This document shows, in pieces, positions 46,498-54,646 of a stretch of 64,000 nt of DNA (its first letter is position 1; the number at the start of each line of letters is the position of its first letter). The notes below the pieces were generated by a model. The model saw only the letters and a list, made by a program, of their open reading frames with translations. It ran no database searches and was not told where the DNA came from. The position numbers and the translations under genes are program-made. The DNA is taken from contig JAWKNL010000001.1 in NCBI GenBank assembly GCA_041391725.1, positions 124,001-188,000 on the forward strand, given 5' to 3'. This stretch comes from JAGQVA01 sp041391725 (GTDB lineage: Bacteria > Bacteroidota > Bacteroidia > J057).

Positions 46498-47835
46498 TTA
46501 GGGTTTGGGGAGTTGAATGGTAAACTGTGTATGTCCGGGCCGGCTTTCTATCTGAATACTTCCCTGATAGCTGTCGATAATTTTTTTGACAATAGATAAT
46601 CCCAGCCCCAGGCCGAAGGTAAGTCCGCTCACTTTGGTGCTGAAAGTGGGTTCGAATATTCTTTTCATCACCTCATCGGAAATACCGGTCCCGTTGTCAG
46701 AAATCGTGGTAGAATAATATTCGCCCTCTTCGGCAATCGTAATTCCCAGCACAGGGTTTTTGGTTGCTGCCTGTTCCATACTTTCACAGGCGTTTTTTAT
46801 GAGATTCACCCAGACCTGAACCAACTCGCCCGGACTAGCCAACAGCGGGCCTTCGCTCTGCCTGTCAATTTTTACATTGACCTTTTTCGTGAGGTTTTTG
46901 GTTAATGTCAGGGCTTTGGTAATGGTCTCTTCGATGGAGGTTTCGACGGGCAACCGGTAATTCTGGCTGCCGAGGTCGCGGACTGATTTTACCACATGCG
47001 CGGCATGTGTCGCGGCTACGCGCATATCGTGAAGCACAATGGCTGCCTCCGAAACCTGATGGATCAGGTCAAAGTTTTTCATTCCGCTGCGCACAATGCC
47101 TACCAGTTGTTCATCTGACAAATGGGTTCGCGCAAGTTGTTTGGCAACTTTTCCGGGCAGGTCGTACTCATTCTCCAGCCATTCTTTCCGGTCTCTGATC
47201 TGCGCTGTGCTGAGTTGCTGCCCCCGTTCGAGTGGTTCGACAAAAAATGACAACAACTCTCTTTTCATCAGAAAGCTGCTCATCTCGTCGATCAGCCACT
47301 CGGTATTCCGTTCCAGTGCGCCGACTGCATTGTTGAGTTCGTGGGCGAGTCCGGCGGCCAGTTGCCCCAGCACAATCATCTTTTCTGATTCGTAGAGTTT
47401 GCGCACGGCTGCCTGACGCTCCTGGCTCATCTGCTGCGACAATACCTGGCGGAGGTAAATTTCATGCACAATCACCGGCAGAAAATCGCGGGCAAAATCT
47501 TCGCTGTGCTCCATCTCCGGGCTCCGCTCAATATAGGCCAGCCGGGTCTCTTCGGCAGCAATGACAGTCAGATAACTTCTGTGTTCGTAGCTGAAAAAGC
47601 TGTAAACGCCCAGAAACATATCTTTGGTGCTCTGCTGCACTTCATAATCTTTGCCCTCATCGTCTTTGAGAAAACAGTCAAGACAACCTTCCAGCACCAG
47701 ATACAGCCGCTTATTAATGGTATCACCGGTAAGCAACACATCTCCCCGCTGTATCACAATATGGCGGGACGCATCGGCGAAGTATTTTTCTTTCAACGCC
47801 TCAAGATTGTCGTGGGTGTGAAACAACTGGCTCAT
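46498..47835 (-). CDS. Histidine kinase with N-terminal cyclic-nucleotide-binding domain
   Basis: 445 residues from ATG 47835; the longer open frame toward 48573 overlaps the transporter and is an artefact. Residues about 15-130 have the cNMP-binding fold (VIQRGDVLLTGDTINKRLYL, LVLEG, then FLGVYSFFS), but the classic phosphate-binding cassette Arg is not obvious, so ligand binding is uncertain. A HisKA-like helix with GLAHELNNAVG (His165) follows, then HATPase: NLIKNACESM, DNGTGI, FGLGLGLSIVKK. No membrane segment. ATGA overlap with the transporter gene implies coupled translation. Confidence 0.8.
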   Translation of the reverse strand: MSQLFHTHDNLEALKEKYFADASRHIVIQRGDVLLTGDTINKRLYLVLEGCLDCFLKDDEGKDYEVQQSTKDMFLGVYSFFSYEHRSYLTVIAAEETRLAYIERSPEMEHSEDFARDFLPVIVHEIYLRQVLSQQMSQERQAAVRKLYESEKMIVLGQLAAGLAHELNNAVGALERNTEWLIDEMSSFLMKRELLSFFVEPLERGQQLSTAQIRDRKEWLENEYDLPGKVAKQLARTHLSDEQLVGIVRSGMKNFDLIHQVSEAAIVLHDMRVAATHAAHVVKSVRDLGSQNYRLPVETSIEETITKALTLTKNLTKKVNVKIDRQSEGPLLASPGELVQVWVNLIKNACESMEQAATKNPVLGITIAEEGEYYSTTISDNGTGISDEVMKRIFEPTFSTKVSGLTFGLGLGLSIVKKIIDSYQGSIQIESRPGHTQFTIQLPKP

Positions 47836-49268
47836 GATATAAAATGCGTTGAATAAAGAACAAACATCGTCAGTCCGACCAGGGCAAATCCCACAATTCC
47901 TATCAGTACCCCTACCTTCGCCAGGTCTTTGGTCTGTACCAGTCCCGTCGAATGTGCAAGGGCATTGGGAGGCGTGCTGATCGGCAGCGACATCGCCAGC
48001 GAGGTACTGATGGTCGTACCGATAATGATCAGTTCGGTTCCGCCTACAGACGCCAGACTGGCAGCAGAAGTACCCAGGCCTGCCAGCAGCGGCAGGATCA
48101 GGTTGGCGGTTGCCGTATGGGACATAAAGTTGGCCAGTACAAGCCCGATGAGGCAGGCAGCGGCAAATATCGTCAGCGGAGACATGGTATCCAGTCTGAT
48201 GCTGGTAATCACCGCCTGTGCCAGCCCGGTTTGGGTCAGCGCCAGTCCGAGGGCGATACCGCCCGACACCAGCCACAACACATCCCAGCTGATGACTTTC
48301 AGGTCTTCTTTGTTGATAATGCCCGTAGCCAGAAATATACTCACCGGAATCATAGCCACCACGTAAGCGTTCATCCCGTGGAGAAAGTCTGTCAGCCAGA
48401 GAAACACCGTCAGCAGAAAGGTAGCATATACGATCACAGCTTTGGGGGTTTTGACAAAGGATACCGGTATGTTGAGATGAATGGTCCGGGTGGAGGAACG
48501 GTAAAACATCACCAGCAACAACCAGGCAAAACCCATCATCAGCAATACGATGGGTACGCCGAAGGACATCCACATGCCGAAGGTGATATGCGACCCGGCG
48601 AGAAATTTCAGGGCAATCGCATTGGCAGGGGTACCGATCGGGGTGCCGATGCCTCCCAGGTTTGCTGCAATGGGTATGCCCAGCACAAAGGCCGTGCGGG
48701 CGCGGTCATTGGGAGGGAAAACATTGAGCACCGGAATGAGGATGGAAAGCATCATGGCTGTGGTGGCCGTATTGCTCATAAACATCGAAAAAACAGCCGT
48801 TATGGCCATCAGCCCCAGCAGTACCCACTGCGGTTTTTCACCAAAATAGCGGAGCAAGACACCCGCGATATTCTGGTCGAGGCGGTACTTGGTGGCGGCG
48901 GCGGCGAGAAAAAATCCCCCCAGAAACAGCAGGATCACCGGTGAGGCGAAGGTGTCCATGATTTCGTGGTAGGACATTGCATTTCCAAACTCTGCGGTCG
49001 CTTCCCCACGGAAGGGAAGAAAACTGCTGTCGGAAATCATGACCAGTTCGAGGGTAATCAGGAGAATAGAGGTAGCAAAGATGGGGATGGGTTCCAGCAC
49101 CCAAAACAATGCCGCCAGCGCAAAAAGCGCAATCACACGTTGCTGAATCACCGTCAGCCCTTCGATGCCGAAGGCTGAAGCGGGAAGGATCAGCAGAATC
49201 AGGGGGAGGATTATGGAAAAGAATAATTTCAGATTCTTTTTGTCCCGGAGGACACGTGCAAATGCCAT
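47832..49268 (-). CDS. DASS (SLC13) family sodium:anion symporter
   Basis: 478 residues, about 11-12 transmembrane segments with re-entrant loops. First substrate/Na motif SNT at residues 165-167 (FMSNTATTAMM). The second motif reads SHT at 383-385 instead of the usual SNT. GIPIAANLGGIGTPIGTPAN is the Na1-site hairpin segment; PISTPPNALAHSTG is the equivalent second site. Substrates in the family are dicarboxylates, citrate or sulphate. It heads the operon with the kinase and regulator, so they may sense its substrate or control it. Confidence 0.85.
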   Translation of the reverse strand: MAFARVLRDKKNLKLFFSIILPLILLILPASAFGIEGLTVIQQRVIALFALAALFWVLEPIPIFATSILLITLELVMISDSSFLPFRGEATAEFGNAMSYHEIMDTFASPVILLFLGGFFLAAAATKYRLDQNIAGVLLRYFGEKPQWVLLGLMAITAVFSMFMSNTATTAMMLSILIPVLNVFPPNDRARTAFVLGIPIAANLGGIGTPIGTPANAIALKFLAGSHITFGMWMSFGVPIVLLMMGFAWLLLVMFYRSSTRTIHLNIPVSFVKTPKAVIVYATFLLTVFLWLTDFLHGMNAYVVAMIPVSIFLATGIINKEDLKVISWDVLWLVSGGIALGLALTQTGLAQAVITSIRLDTMSPLTIFAAACLIGLVLANFMSHTATANLILPLLAGLGTSAASLASVGGTELIIIGTTISTSLAMSLPISTPPNALAHSTGLVQTKDLAKVGVLIGIVGFALVGLTMFVLYSTHFIS

Positions 49269-49383
49269 GGTAGCGATCTTAATGATGCCCCAAAGCTACT
49301 GCGGGAAAAGCGGGGTTGTGTTATCTGCGAATCACCGGGGAGAGTGATTCTTGTCATTGACAGTGGTGCGGAAAAACCGGCAT

Positions 49384-49420
49384 CCCGCCAAATTTAAAAT
49401 TGAATTTTAAATTTGGCGGG
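49384..49420. promoter_or_regulatory. Perfect 17-bp inverted repeat in a divergent promoter region
   Basis: CCCGCCAAATTTAAAAT, a 3-nt spacer tga, then the exact reverse complement. It lies 115 nt from the transporter start and 126 nt from the HTH gene. It could be an operator shared by divergent genes or an RNA hairpin. Confidence 0.6.
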
Positions 49421-49449
49421 ATAAGTTTATAAAATCTATTCACACAAAG

Positions 49450-49482
49450 GAAGTTGCTTATTCGGACAACTTCTCTTTTTTT
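49450..49482 (+). terminator. Terminator-like hairpin with no clear upstream gene
   Basis: GAAGTTG 49450-49456 pairs with CAACTTC 49467-49473, followed by TCTTTTTTT. It lies 65 nt before the HTH gene, on the same strand, so it would end a short transcript or attenuate that gene. Confidence 0.6.
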
Positions 49483-49546
49483 GTATAAAATCCACCTTGC
49501 AGACTTCAGCAGGGGAATGATGTTTTTCAGATTAAAATAGAAAAAT

Positions 49547-49852
49547 ATGCAGAAAAAATCGGCTTCGTTAAAAACCCTTGACCAATTTATTGACGAACAA
49601 TACGGCGAAAAAGGAACTGCCAAACGTGACAAGTTTGAGCAGGGGTATGAAAATTTTAAAATTGGCTTTTTGATTCAACAAGCCCGTCGGGAAAAAGGCC
49701 TGACGCAGGAGGAACTTGCCCGACGGTGTGGCACTAACAAAGGGTATATTTCCAAAATCGAAAATAATTTAAAAGAAGTGCGGCTTTCAACCCTTCAGCG
49801 AATTGTTGAAGTCGGCCTCGGTGGCCAGCTTGAGTTATTGATCCGACTGTAA
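49547..49852 (+). CDS. XRE-family HTH protein, HigA-antitoxin-like, without a visible toxin
   Basis: 101 residues. An N-terminal 40-residue helical part (LDQFIDEQYGEKG) as in HigA-type antitoxins of RelE/HigB modules, then an XRE helix-turn-helix (IQQARREKGLTQEELARRCG, NKGYISKIEN). In such modules the toxin gene lies just upstream; here only 278 nt of non-coding sequence with a palindrome and a terminator precede it, so the toxin is missing or never belonged. Autoregulation via the palindrome is possible. Confidence 0.75.
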   Translation: MQKKSASLKTLDQFIDEQYGEKGTAKRDKFEQGYENFKIGFLIQQARREKGLTQEELARRCGTNKGYISKIENNLKEVRLSTLQRIVEVGLGGQLELLIRL

Positions 49853-50111
49853 AATAATATTACAAATTCCGGGGAGGGACCTATTATCTCCATGCGCCCG
49901 GCGGCGCAACGCACAGGGAAATATAAAAAATGGGCACGTCTCGTGCTATAATCCTGTCACTCCCTGAATGGGATCTTCGACCCTTCGGGGTTTGATCTTC
50001 GATCCGTTTTTTTCAGGTCGTAGGCCAACCCTGAAAGGGTGTCAGGATTATAGCCAATCGGCCCGCCCCCTGTTTTTCCCTCTTGCGCCGCGCCGCAGCG
50101 CGCAAAACCCC

Positions 50112-50139
50112 GCTTCTCCCACGGAGAAGCCCATTTTTT
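50112..50139 (+). terminator. Hairpin followed by a T run
   Basis: GCTTCTCC 50112-50119, 3-nt loop, GGAGAAGC 50123-50130, then CCATTTTTT. The nearest plus-strand gene ends 260 nt upstream, so its role is unclear. Confidence 0.35.
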
Positions 50140-50230
50140 AAACACCGCCCGTCATTCCGACGACCGAAGGGAGTCAAAGATCCCTTCGGGAGAGGAACCT
50201 ATTCTCACGACCCGCCATCGGCGCAACCCC

Positions 50231-50350
50231 TATCTAAGGCTTCTCCAAAGGTATCTCTCCTTCCGCAATTTTTGGGGGATATCTCTCCCCTGTCTAAGGC
50301 TTCTCCTATGGGATCTCAGATTCCGCAATTTTTGGGGGATCAATCCCCCA
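50231..50350. repeat. 60-bp tandem direct repeat, two copies
   Basis: Copies at 50231-50290 and 50291-50350 share TCTAAGGCTTCTCC and TTCCGCAATTTTTGGGGGAT blocks at exactly 60-bp spacing; the bases between the blocks differ. Confidence 0.8.
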
Positions 50351-50465
50351 AACCCCCTGTCGCTCCGGTGGTTCAGTTGGCACGCCTTCGCTTGCTCCGC
50401 CGCTACGGCTTTGCCAACTGCTCCACCTCCGCTCCTGCTCAATGGAAAGCCCGGAAGGGACTGCC

Positions 50466-53039
50466 CTAAACTGGGGGGGATAAAGCGAGGCGGAAGCCGA
50501 GATTATAGCCCCGATACTCCGGCGAATCGTAGTCGCGACGCGCAACGCGGCAGTACTGCGAAGTGCTGAACCAGCTACCGCCGCGGAGCACACGATACGA
50601 CCCTGACACAGGCCCCTGATAATCCTTCTCAAGGCTAACTGGATAAACCGCAGCCCAATCCCAACACCACTCCCAGACATTGCCGCTCATGTCGTACAAA
50701 CCGAGGGCATTAGGGTTTTTCCCGCCTACCGGATGAGTACGGCCATTGCTATTTTTCCCATACCATCCCACACTATCTATATCATTACTTCCGCTATACA
50801 CAAACGGGGAGTGATGAATTCCTCCTTTTGCCGCGTATTCCCATTCGGCTTCCGTGGGCAGGCGGTATCCGCCCCGAAGATTGACCGAATAATTGTCTGC
50901 GGTGTCTTTCGCAATCGCCTCTGCTACTCCCATTTGCCTGCTCACCCAGTTGGCGTAGTCCACGGCATCGTACCAACGGACATTTACCACCGGGTTGTTT
51001 CCCGGATCGTTCCAGGTGGGTTCCAAATAATCTTTGATATCGAAGTTATTGGCTTTGCAATACAGGGCAAACTGCCAGACCGTCGTTTCGTATTTTGCCA
51101 TCTGAAAACTGCTCACTTCCTGAAGGTGGAGGATTTCGTTGGGAAAACAATTCTTATCAATCGTACTATCACAGCCCATATAAAAAGAACCGCCTTCTAC
51201 GGCTACCATGACGGGGTAGTATTTTTCCATCAGATGGCGGTACCAGACGGAGTCAAGATTTTTGATGGCATCGCGGAGAGAGGAGGAAGAAACGACGGGT
51301 TTTTCCAGCAACAAAGCCGCCGAGTCCAGCAGGGTTGTGGCACGGGCGGTGTCGCCGGTTTCGCCATGCCAGAAGGCCATTTCCAGATAGGATTGGGCAA
51401 CCTTAGACTCTCCCGCTTTTAATTTTGCAGCAGAGTGAATCGTTTTTACCGCTTCTTCATATTCCAGATTGAGAATCTGATCATTTGCATTTTCCAGAAT
51501 CAGGTTTACGACTTCTCCATTGGACTTTTTCCGATCGGAAAGAGCTTTTTGTGCAAAAACCGCCATCACTAAAGCAAAGACCAGCGCAACCCCGGCGACG
51601 GCGAGGAGTGCCCTCAGTCGGAGGTTGCGTTTTTTGGCTTCGGCTAGTTGTTGCTGGTGTCTTAATGCTTCTTCTTCTTTTTGTTTTTTTACCTGCTCCC
51701 GGCTTTTCTCAATCCATTCACGCTCCTCGTCCTTTAGTTTAAACTTCTCCAGATAGGGTTCGATAAATAGCAGTTGTTTTTCGGTAAAATATTCCCTTAC
51801 GCCTGCATGCAGGGCTACCTGGCTGCGGATGAGGCGCTGTACTTCGAGAATGGCGATTTCTTCATCTGTGCGTTTTTCGTGGATTTGGCGGGCCAGGGAA
51901 TCGTGGGCGATTTCGTAGCGATCTTCGTTTTCCGAGTAGCGGAGAATACGGCTGGTGAGCAGGGACTGAAGGATGTTCTCAATAAGTTTTTCGCTCACCC
52001 CCGCCAGCCGGTCGAAAAGGTTCTGCCGGGAGAGGGGTTCTTTGGTTCCTTCAAGGGTGACAAAATGCGAAAGAATTTTCCAGACGGATGCAGGGGATTC
52101 GCTGTGTTTTATGGCAATCTGCTGCACCTGCTCTTCGAGAAAATCGCGAAGCACATCGCCGATATCTCCTGCAGCGTTTAGCGTTTCACGGGTAATTACG
52201 GCATCTGCCTGCCGGGTATCATCGCCCGTCGCCAGCAGATACAATTTGTCCATAAAAACCTGAAGGTAAGGCAAAGGGATGCTCAGGGTTTTTTCCTCGC
52301 CCTTTATTTTTTCAAAAATGGCTCCGGCGAGTTTGTCTTCCTCTCCCGTCTGTAAACGCACATTACTTTCTTTGCTTTCACTGATGTTGTTTATCACCGT
52401 TTTTACCTTGTCGAGGTTCATCGGCTCTACCCGCAGTTTTTTGCGCAGGAGTTCGGGTACAGCCCTTTCAAACTCGTAGAGGTGGCCGAGGTATTCTTCG
52501 CGGAGGGTGAGGATGATTTTGACCGGCTGTTCGACCCGGAGGATTTCTTTGACGGTTTGAATAAATTCCTCCTGCTCTGTTTTTGTCCCAAGAATATACA
52601 ATTCTTCAAACTGATCGAAGATCAGATAGATGGGTTTAAAAAATCTAAGGTAAACCGCCCTTAGACGGCGCGCTATCGGGGAAAGCGGTTTCCGGGGTGT
52701 GGCAGGGCTATTCAAATCTTCATCCAGCCATTCAAGATCGCTGGTGAGGTTTTGCTCCTCCCCTTCCACTTTGCGCAGGGCTTCTTCCAGTGATTCATTG
52801 AGGTTTTTTCCCCTTCGGACAAACAGCGGGAGCCAGTCGTGGGTTTGGAATTTATTGGCCAGACCGCACTGTATCAGGCTGGTTTTCCCGGTTCCCGATG
52901 CACCATACAAAAGGATAATGTCCGACTGGAAAATCATTTCATACAGCAGCCGGGTTTCATCTTCTCTGCCAAAGAAAAACTTATGATCTTCGCGGGTATA
53001 GGCGTCGAGGAATTTGAAGGGGTAGGTTTTTTTACTCAT
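50466..53039 (-). CDS. nSTAND ATPase with transmembrane helix and FGE/C-lectin-type C-terminal domain
   Basis: 857 residues from ATG 53039. nSTAND NTPase: FFFGREDE, Walker A GASGTGKTS (46-54), Walker B LIFDQFEEL (Asp142), then winged-helix parts with IAHDSLARQ. A charged coiled coil (about 440-475) precedes one transmembrane helix (about 478-500), then a TPR-like stretch with EYEEAVKTIHSAAKL. Residues about 605-857 are a formylglycine-generating-enzyme-like (C-lectin fold) domain: GGSFYMGCD, YRLPTEAEWEYAA, GNVWEWCWDW, RVLRGGSW...GFRLA. The paired catalytic Cys of true FGE are absent, so it is probably a binding domain. This fold is a known target of diversity-generating retroelements. Operon with the EAD11 gene 10 nt upstream. 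Confidence 0.8.
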   Translation of the reverse strand: MSKKTYPFKFLDAYTREDHKFFFGREDETRLLYEMIFQSDIILLYGASGTGKTSLIQCGLANKFQTHDWLPLFVRRGKNLNESLEEALRKVEGEEQNLTSDLEWLDEDLNSPATPRKPLSPIARRLRAVYLRFFKPIYLIFDQFEELYILGTKTEQEEFIQTVKEILRVEQPVKIILTLREEYLGHLYEFERAVPELLRKKLRVEPMNLDKVKTVINNISESKESNVRLQTGEEDKLAGAIFEKIKGEEKTLSIPLPYLQVFMDKLYLLATGDDTRQADAVITRETLNAAGDIGDVLRDFLEEQVQQIAIKHSESPASVWKILSHFVTLEGTKEPLSRQNLFDRLAGVSEKLIENILQSLLTSRILRYSENEDRYEIAHDSLARQIHEKRTDEEIAILEVQRLIRSQVALHAGVREYFTEKQLLFIEPYLEKFKLKDEEREWIEKSREQVKKQKEEEALRHQQQLAEAKKRNLRLRALLAVAGVALVFALVMAVFAQKALSDRKKSNGEVVNLILENANDQILNLEYEEAVKTIHSAAKLKAGESKVAQSYLEMAFWHGETGDTARATTLLDSAALLLEKPVVSSSSLRDAIKNLDSVWYRHLMEKYYPVMVAVEGGSFYMGCDSTIDKNCFPNEILHLQEVSSFQMAKYETTVWQFALYCKANNFDIKDYLEPTWNDPGNNPVVNVRWYDAVDYANWVSRQMGVAEAIAKDTADNYSVNLRGGYRLPTEAEWEYAAKGGIHHSPFVYSGSNDIDSVGWYGKNSNGRTHPVGGKNPNALGLYDMSGNVWEWCWDWAAVYPVSLEKDYQGPVSGSYRVLRGGSWFSTSQYCRVARRDYDSPEYRGYNLGFRLALSPPV

Positions 53040-53049
53040 ACCAGCCTGA

Positions 53050-54513
53050 TTAAAGATCATCAAAATTAAGTGCATCCCCCAACAAACAGCGCCGCGCCTC
53101 CTGAAACTGCGAGACCACACAATCCAGGTTAAACATGCGGTAGGTTTCTTTATTCATCACCAAATCTCCCAGGTTTGTATCGGCTTTCTGTATTCCCTTA
53201 AATTCAAGGTTTACGATACTGTTGTCCTCCAGAAACAGGTATTCGAGCAACTCTTCTTCCATCGGCTGTAGCTGATAAAAGCATATCCGAGATCCGCCCT
53301 CGAAAGTAAGTGCGTTATAGTCTATCACAAAAGGCGATAAAACGATACAATCCTGATAATGATCTCCTTTATAAAGCAATACGGCATCGGTATGGGCAGT
53401 GTCCTGCGTGTAAATTGACTTTTCGGCGTCTTTATTTGCTTTGCTGTCAATACCCAATGCCGCAAAATGATGGATGTAAGCGGGTTCATTGTGCCGCGCC
53501 TGGCGATAGCTGATATTTTTTATCGAGGCCATACGATAGGAGACAAGGAAAGAAAAATGACTGAGCAAAACGGTCAATTGGGTTTCGGCTTCTGCGCAGT
53601 CAGCCAACTCCAGCGGTTCCTGTTCCAGCCTTTGGCTGAGTTTTTGAAGGTTTTTCACCGCCTGGTGCAGTTCAGTGCCTTCATTCAGATGAACTTCCAT
53701 TGCCTCAATCTCTGGTAGATGAAGTTCACTGTTTATGTCTAACAATACAGGATAGAGGTTGATCAGCAGGGCAAATTGTTCATCCAGTTCAGGCCCTTTC
53801 AGATGGTCCAATCTTTTTCGGATAAGTTTCCGTGTTTCTTCAGGTAGGGTCAAAGGCCTTTTTTTCATTTCGTCCCACAGGCGGGAAAACATCGAAAAAA
53901 GGATTAGGTCAAAACTCTGCCGGGCGATATGAAGGCATTTTTCGACATAGGTTTTGGGTTTGTCCGCCGTAAAATCCTCCTTGCCAATGGCCATAAGCTT
54001 CCCCAGTTGAACCCCAATCACGCCTACAAAACTGTAAGCGATGATTTCTTTGGCTTTGTCGTTGATTTGAGGTTTGGATTCCCAATCAGAAATCAGCGCT
54101 ACCTTATCGAGAAATCGTTGTGCAGCGGGCGCATACGGTTTAATGGCGGTAATCAGTTCGCGGGTCAGGTGTTCATTAAAAGTGTAGCCTAACACACGGC
54201 TTTCAGGTGTCTGCAAATAATTTTTACCATTTTCCTGAATGACGGGATATAGCTGGTAATTTTCCTCCAACTCATTCACTAAACCCGTAAGCGCATTCAT
54301 TATCGTGTTTTTTTCTACGCGGGCATTTTCCCTGAGAATTGTACCCAGGCGAGTATTTTTTTCCAAACCTTCGTATTGCCCGGACAGGATAACCACATCA
54401 TTTAAAAGCGGGCTCCCCTCCAGCAGTTGCTGTAATACACTCATCACCTCTTTCAGTTGATCCGCAGCGATCATCTTGCGAAGAAGTTCGGTGATTTTCC
54501 GGATTTCATTCAT
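53050..54513 (-). CDS. EAD11 conflict-system protein with unknown C-terminal region
   Basis: 487 residues. Residues about 5-87 match the effector-associated domain EAD11 pattern as I know it: KMIAADQLKEVMSVLQQLL, then LLNDVVILSGQYEGLEKNTRLG, then NTIMNALTGLVNELEE. EADs are adaptor domains that couple effectors to STAND-type sensors in bacterial conflict systems. The rest is mostly helical to about residue 340 (possible scaffold), then a beta-containing C-terminal 140 residues that I cannot assign; no nuclease or protease motif seen. It precedes the nSTAND gene by 10 nt, so they are translated from one message. Confidence 0.7.
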   Translation of the reverse strand: MNEIRKITELLRKMIAADQLKEVMSVLQQLLEGSPLLNDVVILSGQYEGLEKNTRLGTILRENARVEKNTIMNALTGLVNELEENYQLYPVIQENGKNYLQTPESRVLGYTFNEHLTRELITAIKPYAPAAQRFLDKVALISDWESKPQINDKAKEIIAYSFVGVIGVQLGKLMAIGKEDFTADKPKTYVEKCLHIARQSFDLILFSMFSRLWDEMKKRPLTLPEETRKLIRKRLDHLKGPELDEQFALLINLYPVLLDINSELHLPEIEAMEVHLNEGTELHQAVKNLQKLSQRLEQEPLELADCAEAETQLTVLLSHFSFLVSYRMASIKNISYRQARHNEPAYIHHFAALGIDSKANKDAEKSIYTQDTAHTDAVLLYKGDHYQDCIVLSPFVIDYNALTFEGGSRICFYQLQPMEEELLEYLFLEDNSIVNLEFKGIQKADTNLGDLVMNKETYRMFNLDCVVSQFQEARRCLLGDALNFDDL

Positions 54514-54580
54514 CAGTATATTGTCAGGAATGTATTGCCAATATATGAAAATTATTCATATCAGTATCACCAGCGCAGGG

Positions 54581-54646
54581 TTAAAGCACCTTCAACCCCA
54601 GAGATTCTGCCATTGGATCGAAATCACGGTCGTTATGTAAGATCTC
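54581..54646 (-). pseudogene. vapC: C-terminal remnant of a VapC toxin
   Basis: In one minus-strand frame the bases code for ...EILHNDRDFDPMAESLGLKVL and stop at 54581-54583. This is the typical C-terminal end of a VapC (HNDRDFDPIA...LGLKV). It begins right at the end of the vapB frame, so the catalytic two-thirds of the toxin (over 300 nt) is missing. The last shared bases suggest one deletion joining the vapB 3' end to the vapC 3' end. Confidence 0.75.

Larger units (their letters stand above)
49853..50465. other. Gene-free 613-nt region full of inverted and direct repeats
   Basis: No credible gene on either strand. Contents: an imperfect inverted repeat with outer arms near 49948-49975 and 50025-50057 (GCTATAATCCTGTCA-like); a hairpin CCGAAGGGA / TCCCTTCGG at 50164-50189; a hairpin GCTTCTCC / GGAGAAGC at 50112-50130 followed by six T; a 60-bp direct repeat at 50231-50350; TTTGGGGGAT-ca-ATCCCCCAAA at 50331-50352; and a 9-bp inverted pair CAGTTGGCA / TGCCAACTG at 50374-50420. 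Confidence 0.7.

Noticed and set aside
47836..48573. N-terminal extension of the histidine kinase frame
   Set aside because: Overlaps the DASS transporter in another frame, with Arg/His/Gly-rich nonsense composition; the ATG at 47835 fits.
49354..49632. 92-codon minus-strand frame across the palindrome
   Set aside because: Overlaps the HTH gene and runs through the palindrome and terminator; no recognisable protein features.
50306..50680. 124-codon minus-strand frame
   Set aside because: Overlaps the end of the FGE gene in another frame and the 60-bp repeat; composition is Ser/Arg-rich.
50466..51240. Active formylglycine-generating enzyme
   Set aside because: The two catalytic Cys of the FGE active site are not found; only a single Cys lies in the RVLRGGSW...GFRLA segment.
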